A stretch of 64,000 nt of DNA from Clostridium folliculivorans (GCF_024341905.1 NZ_BQXY01000001.1:839013-903012); one strand, 5' to 3'; shown: positions 17,740 through 27,838, counted from the first letter of the stretch. The notes: generated by a model from the sequence alone, not told the origin. Program-made: numbers and translations.

Positions 17740-20100
17740 ATGAATAAAATTGAGCTTTTGGCACCAGCAGGAAGTAAAGAAAGTTTATATGCAGCAATAA
17801 ATAAAGGTGCAGATGCTGTTTATCTAGGTGGAAGTAAGTTTTCTGCAAGAGCATATGCTTCAAATTTTAACGATGAACAATTAGAAGAAGTGCTAGATTA
17901 TGCTCATATGTATGGTGTCAAAGTATATATAACTATAAATACATTAATAAAAGAAAATGAATTTGATGAAGCTTTAAGTTATATAGATTTTCTGTATAGA
18001 ATTGGTGTAGATGGCCTAATAATACAAGATTTAGGCTTGTTTAATGAAACTAAGAAAAAATATACACAAATTGAACTTCACGGGTCTACACAAATGACTG
18101 TGCACAATGGTGATGGTGCTTTATTCTTTAAAGATAGTGGTTTTAAGAGAATAGTACTTTCAAGAGAGTTATCTCTTAAAGAAATTGAATATATATCAAA
18201 AGAACTTGATATCGAAACAGAGATATTTGTTCATGGCGCTTTGTGTGTATGTTATTCAGGGCAATGTCTTATGAGCAGCATGATAGGTGGGAGAAGCGGA
18301 AACAGAGGTAGATGTGCTCAATCTTGCAGACTTCCTTATAATATTATAAGGATAGGAGATAAAACAAAAAAAGAGGGATATTTGTTAAGTCCAAAAGACA
18401 TGTGTACAATAGAAGATGTGGAACAGATTGTAAATACTGGAACTTCATCTTTAAAGATTGAAGGGAGAATGAAAAGACCTGAGTATGTGGCTGGAGTAGT
18501 GGAATCTTATAGAAATGCAGTAGATAGTGTAATTGATAAAAATAAGGATTTTAATGTAAAGGCTTCAAAGGATACACTTATGCAATTGTTTAATAGAGAG
18601 GGATTTTCTAAGGCTTATCTATATAAAAATGAAGGAAAAGACATGATGGCCTTTAAGAATCCTAAAAACACTGGAGTATATATAGGTTCTGTAAATAGCA
18701 AAGGTGAAGTGCTTTTAGAAAAAAGTATTTCGGTAGGAGATGGAATAAGCTGTGGTAAAGATGGATTTACCATAAGTAAGATACTTTCAGGTAAGAATAG
18801 CTTAGAAAATGCGGATGAAGGCATGAGTGTGAAGCTATTACCAGCAAGATATAAGAATAATGATAAGTTATATAAGACTTTAGATGTAGAACTTATGGAT
18901 AAGTATAAAACATCTTACTTAAATCCTTATGAAAATAAGATTGAAATTAAGGCTTCAATGATTTTTAAAGTTGGAGAGCCTATGATTATTGCTTTAACTT
19001 ATAATGATAAAGACTATGAGGTAAAGGGTGAAGTAGTTCAAACGGCTCTTAAAAAACCTCTATCTAAAGATAAGGTTGAAGAAAATATAATGAAATCTGG
19101 GGAAACTCCTTATAAGATAAGTTCTATAGAATTCTTAAGTTTTGAACAAGGATTTGTACCGGTATCATCGATAAATTCTTTAAGAAGAGAGATAATTGAA
19201 GCCATTGAAGCAAATGAAATAAAGAAATTTAAAAGAGAAGTTAGTAATGAAGACTATGATAAATCAAACTATAACAAGAGGGATGCTAAAGAATTTAAGG
19301 GCGTTTTATATACAGTAAGAACTAAACAACAGTTAAAAGCTGTTGTTGAAAATAACTGTGAGAATTATGCAATAGATATTTTCGGAAAGAGTTTGAATTC
19401 TTTGTTAGAAAAAGATATAGAAAATATAGATTTATCAAAAGTATATTTTAAGGTTCCTAATATAATAAAAGATGAGTATCAATATGTTTGTTCAGTTATT
19501 GATAAATACATTGATAATATTAAAGGAATTGTAACTGCTAATGCAGGAATTATATATAGATATAATAGTAAAACTAGTATAATTGGGGATTATAAACTTA
19601 ATATATTTAACAGTAAAGCTGTAGAGTTTTACGAAAAATCTATAGACGTTTTACCTATAAGTGTTGAACTTAATAGAAGTGAAATGATTTCTGTAACGAA
19701 AGGGAAAAAATCTTCATATCAAGCTTTAATTTATGGAAGAGTTGAAATGATGGTTAGCGAGTATTGCCCGATAGGCAGTACTTTTGGACAGAAAAGTTCT
19801 AATAATAATTGCAATCAAAGCTGTGTAAAAGATGATTTTATATTAGAAGATAGAATGAAGGAAAAGTTTGTAATGACTACTGACAGGTTCTGTAGATCAC
19901 ATATATATAATAGCGTTCCTTTAAATCTTATAGATGAGATGGATAGAATGGAACAGATTGGCATAAGCAGCTTTAGAGTGGATTTTATTGATGAGGATTA
20001 TAATGAAGTCAGCCGTATTATAAGGGTGATTAAAAAAGAAGAAGAAGACAACAAAAATATTAATTATACAAAAGGTCATTATAAAAGAGGAGTAGAATAA
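17740..20100 (+). CDS. U32 family peptidase / RNA-hydroxylase-like protein with DUF3656
   Basis: A 786-residue member of the peptidase U32 family. The signature is EIFVHGALCVCYSGQCLMSS (161-180), followed by GNRGRCAQSCRLPY. The conserved cysteines (169, 176, 192, 196) are like those that hold an iron-sulfur cluster in RlhA and TrhP. Historically these proteins were called collagenases. The E. coli long form with a DUF3656 C-terminal part, RlhA, hydroxylates 23S rRNA C2501, and TrhP hydroxylates tRNA. The length and C-terminal extension (from about residue 380) make an RlhA-like role the better guess. It sits 12 bp before mutS2 and is likely cotranscribed. Confidence 0.85.
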   Translation: MNKIELLAPAGSKESLYAAINKGADAVYLGGSKFSARAYASNFNDEQLEEVLDYAHMYGVKVYITINTLIKENEFDEALSYIDFLYRIGVDGLIIQDLGLFNETKKKYTQIELHGSTQMTVHNGDGALFFKDSGFKRIVLSRELSLKEIEYISKELDIETEIFVHGALCVCYSGQCLMSSMIGGRSGNRGRCAQSCRLPYNIIRIGDKTKKEGYLLSPKDMCTIEDVEQIVNTGTSSLKIEGRMKRPEYVAGVVESYRNAVDSVIDKNKDFNVKASKDTLMQLFNREGFSKAYLYKNEGKDMMAFKNPKNTGVYIGSVNSKGEVLLEKSISVGDGISCGKDGFTISKILSGKNSLENADEGMSVKLLPARYKNNDKLYKTLDVELMDKYKTSYLNPYENKIEIKASMIFKVGEPMIIALTYNDKDYEVKGEVVQTALKKPLSKDKVEENIMKSGETPYKISSIEFLSFEQGFVPVSSINSLRREIIEAIEANEIKKFKREVSNEDYDKSNYNKRDAKEFKGVLYTVRTKQQLKAVVENNCENYAIDIFGKSLNSLLEKDIENIDLSKVYFKVPNIIKDEYQYVCSVIDKYIDNIKGIVTANAGIIYRYNSKTSIIGDYKLNIFNSKAVEFYEKSIDVLPISVELNRSEMISVTKGKKSSYQALIYGRVEMMVSEYCPIGSTFGQKSSNNNCNQSCVKDDFILEDRMKEKFVMTTDRFCRSHIYNSVPLNLIDEMDRMEQIGISSFRVDFIDEDYNEVSRIIRVIKKEEEDNKNINYTKGHYKRGVE

Positions 20101-20112
20101 AGGAGAAATCTT

Positions 20113-22470
20113 ATGAATGAGAAGGCATTAAGAATTCTAGAATTTAATAAAGTAAAAGAAGAGATAAAAAAATATGCACTTACAGGTGCTTCAAAGGATA
20201 CTATAGATGAGTTAGCTCCATATGAAAATATACATGAAGTAAAGGAACATCTTCAAGAAACCAAAGAAGCTCTTACACTGCTTCAAAAGAAGGGAGCACC
20301 GCCTTTTGAAGGTTTATACGATGTAAGAGAAGCTATAACAAGGGCTGGAAAAGGTGGTACATTAAATCCAGGGCAACTACTTAAAATAGGTAACATGGTG
20401 AGATGTGCTAGAAGGTTTATAGATTTTATAAAAAGAAAAGATGAAGAACAATCTTATAATATATTAGAAGATATATGTGCAGGTTTGACACCAATAAGAA
20501 AGTTAGAGGATACAATCTTCAATGCAATAATAGGTGAAGAAGAAATATCTGATAAAGCTAGTCAAACTCTTAATAATATAAGAAGATCCCTTAAAGAAAA
20601 AAATTCTTCAGTTAGAGATAAAGTGAATTCTATATTAAGGGAAAATTCAAAGTTTTTACAGGATAACCTTTATACCATGAGAGGTGATAGATATGTTATC
20701 CCTGTAAAGGCAGAGCATAAAGGCTCAGTGCCAGGACTTATTCATGATCAAAGTTCAACAGGAGCAACTCTTTTTATAGAACCTATGAGCTTGGTTAAGA
20801 TAAACAATGAAATCAAAGAGCTTATGTTAAAAGAAAAAGCTGAGATAGAGAGAATACTTCAGGAGTTGTCTGGTTTTGTTTATGATGAAATTATAGCAGT
20901 TAGAAATAATGCTAATATTTTAAATGAATTGGACTTTATATTTGCAAAGGCTAAATACGCAAGTGCTATTGATGGAATATGTCCTGCGGTTAATGGAAAT
21001 GGAATAGTGGATTTAGTTCAAGCTAAACATCCGCTTATAGATCCTAAAAGGGTTGTAGCATCAGATATATATTTAGGAAGAGAATTCACAAGTCTTGTTG
21101 TAACAGGTCCAAATACTGGTGGTAAGACAGTAACTTTAAAGACTGTTGGTCTACTTCATATAATGGCTATGAGTGGTGTTTTAATACCGGCTAGGGAAAA
21201 CTCTACGGTGAGTTTCTTTAGAGAAATATATGCTGATATAGGTGATGAACAAAGTATTGAACAAAGTTTATCTACTTTTTCTTCTCATATGACTAACATA
21301 GTATCAATAATGGAAGAAGCGGATAATGAGTCACTTATTTTATTTGACGAATTAGGTGCAGGTACAGATCCTACTGAAGGTGCTGCGCTTGCAGTAGCTA
21401 TACTTGAAACACTTAGACATAGAAACTGTAAGATAGTTGCTACAACTCATTATAGTGAGCTAAAAGGGTATGCATTAAGAACTATAGGCGTTGAAAATGC
21501 ATCAGTAGAATTTGATGTGGAAACATTGAGACCAACCTATAAGCTTTTGATAGGTATACCAGGTAAATCAAATGCATTTGAGATATCAAGAAGATTGGGG
21601 TTAAGTGGGGATGTAATAGATAAATCGAAAGAATTGATCTCTAGTGAGTCCCTTCAATTTGAAGATTTAATACAAAGTCTTCAAGAAAAGAGTATGAAAG
21701 CAGAGAGGGATGCCAGAGAAGCTGAAATGTTAAAGCTGGATGCTAGAAAGCTCAGAGAAAAATATGAAGTAAAACTAGAAAATCTAGAGAAGACTAGAGA
21801 AAATGCTTTTGGAGAGGCAAGAAGAGAAGCTAAACAAATTCTTAGAGAAGCCAAAGAAGAAGCAGATCAAATTCTTAAGAATATGAGAGAACTTGAGAGG
21901 TTAGGATATGACTCTGATGCAAGAAGAAAGTTAGAAGAGCAGAGAAGTAAACTAAGAGATAAGCTCGATAAAACAGAGACTGTAATAAACAAGGCTGAAA
22001 AGGATAATGGTGAAACAATTGAAGTGGTTAAGCCAGGAATGGAAGCTTTTTTACCTTCTTTAAATCAGAAAGTAATTATACTAACAATGCCAGATTCAAA
22101 AGGCGATGTTCAAGTTGAAGCTGGTATAATGAAAGTAAATGTTAAGCTAAAAGACCTAAGAAAATCTAAAGAGACTAAGGAAACTAAGAAAAAGGTGAAA
22201 CGTGAAGTTAATCTAAATACTAAATCGGTAGCTAGTTCTGTTGATTTAAGAGGGCTTGATGCAGAGGAAGCTTGCTATAACGCTGATAAGTACTTGGATG
22301 AGGCATATATGGCTGGCCTTGGAGAAGTATCTTTAATTCACGGAAAAGGAACAGGAATTCTTAGGAAAAGCATAAATGATATGTTAAGGAGCCATCCGCA
22401 TGTTAAGTCTTATAGGCTAGGTGAATATGGAGAAGGCGGAACTGGAGTTACTGTAGTTCAGCTAAAGTAG
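20113..22470 (+). CDS. mutS2: MutS2 / RqcU: ATPase and Smr endonuclease-like protein
   Basis: A 785-residue protein with no mismatch-recognition domain. It has a core/clamp region, an ABC-type ATPase with Walker A GPNTGGKT (332-339) and Walker B/D-loop DELGAGTDPTEG (from about 412), a KOW-like part, and a C-terminal Smr domain (from about 712) with DLRGLDAEEA and HGKGTGILR. In Bacillus, MutS2 binds collided ribosomes and splits them, feeding ribosome-associated quality control; older work linked it to suppressing recombination. AAGGAGAAATC precedes the ATG. It shares the transcript with the U32 gene. Confidence 0.95.
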   Translation: MNEKALRILEFNKVKEEIKKYALTGASKDTIDELAPYENIHEVKEHLQETKEALTLLQKKGAPPFEGLYDVREAITRAGKGGTLNPGQLLKIGNMVRCARRFIDFIKRKDEEQSYNILEDICAGLTPIRKLEDTIFNAIIGEEEISDKASQTLNNIRRSLKEKNSSVRDKVNSILRENSKFLQDNLYTMRGDRYVIPVKAEHKGSVPGLIHDQSSTGATLFIEPMSLVKINNEIKELMLKEKAEIERILQELSGFVYDEIIAVRNNANILNELDFIFAKAKYASAIDGICPAVNGNGIVDLVQAKHPLIDPKRVVASDIYLGREFTSLVVTGPNTGGKTVTLKTVGLLHIMAMSGVLIPARENSTVSFFREIYADIGDEQSIEQSLSTFSSHMTNIVSIMEEADNESLILFDELGAGTDPTEGAALAVAILETLRHRNCKIVATTHYSELKGYALRTIGVENASVEFDVETLRPTYKLLIGIPGKSNAFEISRRLGLSGDVIDKSKELISSESLQFEDLIQSLQEKSMKAERDAREAEMLKLDARKLREKYEVKLENLEKTRENAFGEARREAKQILREAKEEADQILKNMRELERLGYDSDARRKLEEQRSKLRDKLDKTETVINKAEKDNGETIEVVKPGMEAFLPSLNQKVIILTMPDSKGDVQVEAGIMKVNVKLKDLRKSKETKETKKKVKREVNLNTKSVASSVDLRGLDAEEACYNADKYLDEAYMAGLGEVSLIHGKGTGILRKSINDMLRSHPHVKSYRLGEYGEGGTGVTVVQLK

Positions 22471-22559
22471 TATTATTGATAGTAAGTTAAGGATTTCTTA
22501 TGTGGTGAAAAATATAAGTTAATAGCTTAATGAAAATGATTTTGAGGTTTTGGAATATC

Positions 22560-22661
22560 TATAGTGTTCCATTACGAAAACTTAAGTTATACATGTTCGA
22601 AAATCATGCACCTATGAATTTTAGGCATGCATAACTTAATAGTTGAAGTTGGAATCCTATA
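22560..22661. repeat. Rep-C palindromic element
   Basis: The termini TATAGTGTTCCA and TGGAATCCTATA are imperfect inverted repeats. The inner arms are AACTTAAGTTATACATG and its near-complement CATGCATAACTTAATAGTT around a short loop. It lies between mutS2 and the DUF523 gene and may also act as a hairpin after mutS2. Confidence 0.75.
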
Positions 22662-22705
22662 TTAACTTATAAGAACACCTTATATAAGGTAGGGGTGGAG
22701 TAGAG

Positions 22706-23149
22706 TTGATTATAATAAGTGCGTGTTTATGTGGTTGCAACTGTAAGTATAATGGCGGTAATAATTATAATGAAGACATAAAGAAAATCTATGATGAGGG
22801 TGAAGCTATACTAGTTTGCCCTGAAGAGATGGGAGGACTTAGCACACCTAGAGAACCAGTAGAAATACAAGGTGGAAGCGGAGTGGATGTTTTAGAAGGT
22901 AGAGCTAAAGTCTTATCGGCTAGAGGTACAGATGTTACTGAGGAGTTTATTAAAGGTGCGAGTAAAGTATTGGAGATAGCTGTTAAGAATAATGTTAAGA
23001 AAGCAATTCTAAAATCTAAGAGTCCTTCCTGTGGAGCTAGAAAGATATATGATGGTACATTTTCCGGTAAGACTGTTGAAGGTAATGGCGTAACAGCAGA
23101 ACTTTTAAAGTTAAATGGAATAGAAGTATTGAGTGAAGAAGAATTTTAA
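22706..23149 (+). CDS. DUF523 domain protein
   Basis: A 147-residue cysteine-rich protein of the DUF523 family, widespread but without an assigned reaction. The N-terminus ISACLCGCNCKYNGGNN is the family hallmark (S-A-C-L-x-G), LVCPEEMGGLSTPREP follows, and the C-terminal KSKSPSCGARKIYDGTFSG is the second signature. The conserved cysteines suggest metal or thiol chemistry. The start is TTG with GGGGTGGAG upstream; no ATG lies near the conserved N-terminus. It is convergent with the decarboxylase gene, and two Rep-A elements with terminator hairpins separate the two. Confidence 0.85.
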   Translation: MIIISACLCGCNCKYNGGNNYNEDIKKIYDEGEAILVCPEEMGGLSTPREPVEIQGGSGVDVLEGRAKVLSARGTDVTEEFIKGASKVLEIAVKNNVKKAILKSKSPSCGARKIYDGTFSGKTVEGNGVTAELLKLNGIEVLSEEEF

Positions 23150-23156
23150 AAAGTAC

Positions 23157-23282
23157 AAAATATAATATAAGCTAAAGAATAAAAAGAAGAATATGTCGCC
23201 TGCCAGATTTTCCTCATGTACATTCGGAAAGGCAGATGCGCAAAAAAAATCACTGAAGAAATACACTTCAGTGATTTTTTAT
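23157..23282 (+). repeat. Rep-A element, tandem copy 1
   Basis: A bipartite element. CGCCTGCC pairs with GGCAGATGCG (2-nt bulge), with inner TTTCC / GGAAA around an ATGTACAT loop. Then eight A and CACTGAAG / CTTCAGTG plus T-tract form a terminator (23242-23280). It repeats nearly exactly 181 bp downstream, and terminates DUF523 transcription. Confidence 0.85.
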
Positions 23283-23337
23283 TCTTTAGAAAGTTATATT
23301 TCAGATATATTTATGGATGAATACGTATAGTAAACTT

Positions 23338-23464
23338 AAAATATAATATAAGCTAAAGAATAAAAAGAAGAATATGTCGCCTGCCAGATTTTCCTCATAT
23401 ACATTCGGAAAGGCAGATGCGCAAAAAAAATCACTGAAGAAATACACTTCAGTGATTTTTTTAT
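23338..23464 (+). repeat. Rep-A element, tandem copy 2
   Basis: Differs from the copy at 23157 by one substitution and one T insertion over about 126 bp, indicating recent duplication. The A-tract, hairpin and T-tract make the terminator bidirectional, so it also serves the minus-strand decarboxylase gene ending at 23473. Confidence 0.88.
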
Positions 23465-23472
23465 ATTAAAGA

Positions 23473-24936
23473 TTATTTTGAAACAACTTTAATATATTCA
23501 ACTTTTGAGTCTTCGGTACCTTGTACGTAAAGACCAACCTCTTTTAGTTCTTCAACATATTTTATGATTTCTTCTGTTATTATCTCACCAGGGCAAAGAA
23601 GTGGAATACCAGGTGGATATGCAAGTAAGAATTCACCACTTACTTTTCCGATACTATCTCTAAGTAGTATTGATTCTTTCTTGCTATTAAAAGCATCTCT
23701 AGGAATAAGAACACTCTCAGGAATAGATGGTATATCTAAAAAGTCAGGTCTTACCTTTCCTTTAGAAGAATATTCATCAGATATCTCTCTTAATGCGTGT
23801 AATAATTTATCTATACTTTCCTTTGTATCTCCAAAAGAACCTACAGCAAGCACGCTATATAAATCAGAAAGTTCCATCTGAATATGATATTTGTTTGATA
23901 ATATCATATCTAATTCATATCCTGTAATTCCTAAGTCTCTACAAGTTATAGTAATCTTTGTTGGATCTAAAGCTACTACACCAGGTCTTCCTAGTATTTC
24001 TTCTCCAAAACAGTAGAAACCATTAATTTTATTTATTTCATTTCTAGCGTAATTAGCTAAATCAATAGCGTTATTTAAAAGTTCTTCTCCGTTTAAAGCA
24101 ATTTGTCTTCTAGCACAATCTAAACTTGCCATCAAAATATAAGATGGTGAAGTTGTCTGAAGTAAGTTCAGAACTTGTTGAACTCTTGCAGGATCAATGT
24201 AATTGCTTTTAACTTGAAGTAAAGAACACTGAGTCAATGCTCCAATTATTTTATGAGTGCTTTGTGCACAGATATCAGCACCTGCTTCCATTGCAGACAT
24301 AGGAAGTTTTTCGTTAAAACGTAGATGAGGACCATGAGCTTCATCTACTATTAAAGGAATATCGTAACTGTGAACAATGTCAGCAATTTCCTTGATTGCG
24401 GTTGCAACACCATAGTACGTAGGGTTTATTATTAATACAGCCTTAGCATCTTTATTTTCTTCTAAAACTCTTTTTACTGTTGCAGGGGTAACACCGTGAG
24501 CGATACCTAACTTTTTATCAAGCTCTGGTTGCATAAACACAGGAACTGCCCCACTAAGTATTATTCCAGCAGTAATTGATTTGTGGACATTTCTTGGGAC
24601 AATTATCTTGTCACCTTGACTTACCACAGACATAATCATGGCTTGAATTGCGCCTGATGTTCCGTGGATTGAGAAAAATGAAGCATCTGAACCATATGCA
24701 TCAGCAGCAAGTTCTTGTGCTTTTTTTATTGGGCCTGTTGGATGATGTAGACTATCAACTAATTTAAACACCGTTACGTCTATCTTAAATGGGTTTTCAC
24801 CTATAAAGTTTTTGAATTCCTCATCTATTCCTACGCCTTTCTTATGACCGGGAACGTGAAATGGAATTGTATCTCTATCTACATATTCCATTAGGGCATC
24901 AAACAAAGGAGTTTCATTTTGGTCAAATCTGTACAC
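23473..24936 (-). CDS. Orn/Lys/Arg decarboxylase family PLP enzyme
   Basis: A pyridoxal-phosphate fold-I decarboxylase of basic amino acids, resembling Bacillus SpeA/YaaO (about 480-490 residues). Visible motifs, numbered from the chosen start: HVPGHKKG (28-35), HGTSGA (91-96), VDEAHGPHLRF (197-207) and STHK with the PLP lysine at 229, then a C-terminal domain with SIGKVSGEFLLAYPPGIPLLCPGE. The GTG at 24936 is preferred: it gives the family's usual beginning, YRFDQNETPLF, after AAGGTG. A frame extends upstream to TTG 25059 but adds an unconserved hydrophobic stretch. It probably makes a polyamine precursor or serves acid resistance; arginine versus lysine cannot be decided. Confidence 0.85.
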   Translation of the reverse strand: MYRFDQNETPLFDALMEYVDRDTIPFHVPGHKKGVGIDEEFKNFIGENPFKIDVTVFKLVDSLHHPTGPIKKAQELAADAYGSDASFFSIHGTSGAIQAMIMSVVSQGDKIIVPRNVHKSITAGIILSGAVPVFMQPELDKKLGIAHGVTPATVKRVLEENKDAKAVLIINPTYYGVATAIKEIADIVHSYDIPLIVDEAHGPHLRFNEKLPMSAMEAGADICAQSTHKIIGALTQCSLLQVKSNYIDPARVQQVLNLLQTTSPSYILMASLDCARRQIALNGEELLNNAIDLANYARNEINKINGFYCFGEEILGRPGVVALDPTKITITCRDLGITGYELDMILSNKYHIQMELSDLYSVLAVGSFGDTKESIDKLLHALREISDEYSSKGKVRPDFLDIPSIPESVLIPRDAFNSKKESILLRDSIGKVSGEFLLAYPPGIPLLCPGEIITEEIIKYVEELKEVGLYVQGTEDSKVEYIKVVSK

Positions 24937-25083
24937 TTTGATACCGCACCTTCTTTCAACAAATAAATATCTTTTATGAAAAACAATATAATTATATGTT
25001 ATGAGTAACTGTAATGCAATAAAAAAATTGATATGAATAATATTTATTTCTTCTGACAATACTATAAGGCAGGAGGGATTAAA

Positions 25084-25668
25084 GTGGAAAATATTAAATT
25101 GAACAGTAGAAGTAACAAAATAGGTAAAACAGCCAATAAAGTAAGAAGAGCAGGAAGAGTTCCAGGCATTGTATATGGAAAAGGAATGCAGAACTTTATG
25201 TTCGAAATAGGTGAATTAGAATTAAATCAAATTATCATTGAACATGGAGAGCATGGTGTAATAGATATCGACTTAGCAGAACAAAATAAGAAGGTACTAA
25301 TTAAAGAGCTTCAAAGAGATCCTGTTACACATAAAATAATTCACTTAGATTTGGAAACTATAGATAAAGACCAAAAAATTACTACAACGGTACCAGTTCA
25401 CTTTAAAGGAGAGGGAGTAATAAATTCCTACGGAGCTATAATTCAGAAAGAAAAGTCAGCAGTAAAGGTAAGCTGTACTCCAGATAAGTTACCTAAATTC
25501 TTAGAAATAGATGTTTCGAAATCTACAATAGGAAGCACCTATAAAGTATGTGATTTGGAAGTGGGAGCAGAAATATCAATAATTGATGACTTAAATACTG
25601 TCCTTGGTTCTGTGAGCTATGAGCAAAAGGTAGTGGAGGCTGTAGAGCCAGAAGAGAAAAAAGGATAA
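25084..25668 (+). CDS. rplY: 50S ribosomal protein L25 / general stress protein Ctc
   Basis: Binds 5S rRNA in the large subunit. The 194-residue long form (Ctc/TL5 type) has an L25 domain (1-95: RSNKIGKTANKVRRAGRVPG, then IVYGKGM and KELQRDPVTHKIIHLDL) and a C-terminal beta-barrel (about 100-185). The C-terminal acidic tail ends EPEEKKG. The start is GTG with AGGAGGG 6 bp upstream. It is divergent from the decarboxylase gene, with a 147-bp region between them, and a terminator follows at once, so it is monocistronic. In Bacillus the homologue is stress-induced. Confidence 0.95.
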   Translation: MENIKLNSRSNKIGKTANKVRRAGRVPGIVYGKGMQNFMFEIGELELNQIIIEHGEHGVIDIDLAEQNKKVLIKELQRDPVTHKIIHLDLETIDKDQKITTTVPVHFKGEGVINSYGAIIQKEKSAVKVSCTPDKLPKFLEIDVSKSTIGSTYKVCDLEVGAEISIIDDLNTVLGSVSYEQKVVEAVEPEEKKG

Positions 25669-25670
25669 CT

Positions 25671-25700
25671 AAGCCCTATGACTACATAGGGTTTATTTTT
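25671..25700 (+). terminator. terminator of rplY
   Basis: AGCCCTATG and CATAGGGTTT pair around a 4-nt loop, followed by ATTTTT, 3 bp after the rplY stop. Confidence 0.85.
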
Positions 25701-25982
25701 AGTCATTAGAAAAATGCAATATACATGAATTGGATGATAGTTCTATAATGTAACAATTTAGAATGTTTATTGACTATAGAATGAAAAAAGAAGAACAAAT
25801 ATAAAGTTAGAGTTTTCTTACATTTGTTATGGAAATAATATTGTAAAAAAAGTAAACTATAAAAAGCGCATTAATAATATATATCTATAATTCATATAAT
25901 TTCATAAATTTGTACATAAAAGTTTTAATTGTCCATTTTTTAGTGTATAATATTTTATGTTAAATTATAAGGAGGGGTAATA
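25701..25982. other. intergenic region before pgcA
   Basis: No ORF or repeat family member is seen. TATAAT at about 25946 with TTTTAA 17 bp upstream is a possible weak promoter. AAGGAGGGG lies just before the pgcA start. Confidence 0.4.
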
Positions 25983-27713
25983 ATGACATACAGAGAAAAA
26001 TACCAACAATGGATACAATCACCTACTATTAATGAAGATATAAAGAATGAATTAAGAAGTATAACTGATGAAAAGGAAATTGAAGATAGATTTTATAAAG
26101 AATTAGATTTTGGTACAGGTGGTCTAAGGGGCGTTATTGGTGCTGGAACTAACAGAATGAATATATATACTGTGGGAAAGGCAACTCAAGGGCTTGCTGA
26201 TTATATAAATGAAACATATACAGAAGGAAAATCAGCTGCAATTGCATATGATTCAAGAAATATGTCAAGGGAGTTTGCTAAGGCTGCTGCTTTAACTTTA
26301 TGTGCAAATAATATAAAAGTATATCTATTTGAAGATTTAAGACCAACTCCAATGTTATCATATACAGTTAGAAAGTTAAACTGTAAATCTGGTATTGTAA
26401 TAACAGCATCTCATAATCCTAAGCAATATAATGGATATAAGGTATATGGTGATGATGGTGGACAAGTTACAGATGAACCAGCAAAGAAGATAATAGGATA
26501 TGTAAATGCTATATCTGATTATGCGGATATTAAATCATTAAGTGAGGAAGAAGCATTAGAAAAAGGACTGCTTGAATATATAGGCGAAAATATAGATAAG
26601 ACTTATATAGATGCGGTTAAAGCTTTGACAATAAGAAAAGAGTTAGTTGATTTAAATGCTAAAGATTTAAAGGTGATTTACACTCCGATCCATGGGTCAG
26701 GTAATATTCCTGTGAGAAGAGTTTTAAATGAGTTAGGCTATAAGAATTTACATGTTGTAAAAGAACAAGAAAAACCAGATGGAAACTTCCCGACTGCATC
26801 ATACCCTAATCCGGAAGAACCAGCTGTATTTAAGTTGGCTTTAGAGCTAGCAAAAAAAGTTCAACCAGATATAATATTTGGAACAGACCCAGACTGTGAT
26901 AGAATTGGTGTCGTTGTTAAGGATAATGAAGGTGAGTATAGGGTTTTAACAGGAAATCAAACTGGAATGCTTTTAACTCATTACGTATTAGATGCACTTA
27001 AAGACACAAATAGTTTACCAAGTAACGGTGCAGTAATTAAGACCATTGTAACAACAGAAGCGGTAAGAAAGATGGCAGCTCACTACAATGTTACATTGAT
27101 TGATGTATTGACAGGATTCAAATATATTGGAGAAAAAATCAGAGAGTTTGAAGAAACAGGAAGTCATAAATATCTTTTTGGTTTTGAAGAAAGTTATGGA
27201 TACCTAGCAGGAGAATTTGTAAGAGATAAGGATGCCGTTATTGCATCAATGTTAATTGCAGAAATGACACTTTATTATAAATCCAAAGGTAAGACATTAT
27301 ATGATGGATTAATAGAAATTTATAATGAATATGGGTTCTATAAAGAAAATCTAGTTTCTCTTGAGTTAAAAGGAAAAGAAGGCCAAGAAAAGATAGCAAG
27401 TTGCATAGATAATATGAGAAATAATCCAGTATCTGATGTAAATGGTGTTAAGATAGTTAAGAGATTTGATTATAAGAAGAGTGAAGAAGTAGATGTTGTA
27501 AGCAATTCTGTAAATTCTATAGATTTGCCAAAATCAAATGTTCTTAAGTATATATTAGAAGATGATTCTTGGTTTGTAGTAAGACCTTCTGGTACTGAAC
27601 CAAAGATGAAGGTATACTTATCCATTGTTGGCAACAGCTTAGTAGATGCAGAAAACAGGATAAAGAAGTATACTGAAGAAGTGATGAAAATTATAAATGA
27701 GAAATTAAGTTAA
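25983..27713 (+). CDS. pgcA: phosphoglucomutase / phosphomannomutase (alpha-D-phosphohexomutase)
   Basis: Interconverts hexose-1-phosphate and hexose-6-phosphate, feeding UDP-sugars for cell-surface polymers. At 576 residues it is the PgcA type. Motifs: catalytic serine loop TASHNP (141-146, Ser143), metal loop DPDCDR near 300, sugar-binding GFEESYGY near 400, and phosphate-binding RPSGTEPKMKVY near the C-terminus. AAGGAGGGG precedes the ATG at normal spacing. It is a single gene upstream of the exopolysaccharide cluster, to which it could supply glucose-1-phosphate. Confidence 0.93.
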   Translation: MTYREKYQQWIQSPTINEDIKNELRSITDEKEIEDRFYKELDFGTGGLRGVIGAGTNRMNIYTVGKATQGLADYINETYTEGKSAAIAYDSRNMSREFAKAAALTLCANNIKVYLFEDLRPTPMLSYTVRKLNCKSGIVITASHNPKQYNGYKVYGDDGGQVTDEPAKKIIGYVNAISDYADIKSLSEEEALEKGLLEYIGENIDKTYIDAVKALTIRKELVDLNAKDLKVIYTPIHGSGNIPVRRVLNELGYKNLHVVKEQEKPDGNFPTASYPNPEEPAVFKLALELAKKVQPDIIFGTDPDCDRIGVVVKDNEGEYRVLTGNQTGMLLTHYVLDALKDTNSLPSNGAVIKTIVTTEAVRKMAAHYNVTLIDVLTGFKYIGEKIREFEETGSHKYLFGFEESYGYLAGEFVRDKDAVIASMLIAEMTLYYKSKGKTLYDGLIEIYNEYGFYKENLVSLELKGKEGQEKIASCIDNMRNNPVSDVNGVKIVKRFDYKKSEEVDVVSNSVNSIDLPKSNVLKYILEDDSWFVVRPSGTEPKMKVYLSIVGNSLVDAENRIKKYTEEVMKIINEKLS

Positions 27714-27838
27714 ATTTGAAAATATGATTAAGGATAAACAAGTTATTTAATAATGATATATTTTGGGTTTCTATTTGGAGATTTTACCAATAAAATTAAA
27801 AAGATATAGATTTATTAAAAACTAGTTTGTCTAAAAAT

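Noticed and set aside
23157..23464. CRISPR array suggested by repeated sequence
   Set aside because: There are only two long (126 bp) units with internal terminator hairpins and a 55-bp spacer, and no cas genes in the window.
24937..25059. TTG start extending the decarboxylase by 41 residues
   Set aside because: The added segment is unconserved and hydrophobic, and occupies the region where the gene's own promoter should lie. GTG 24936 follows AAGGTG and gives the family N-terminus.
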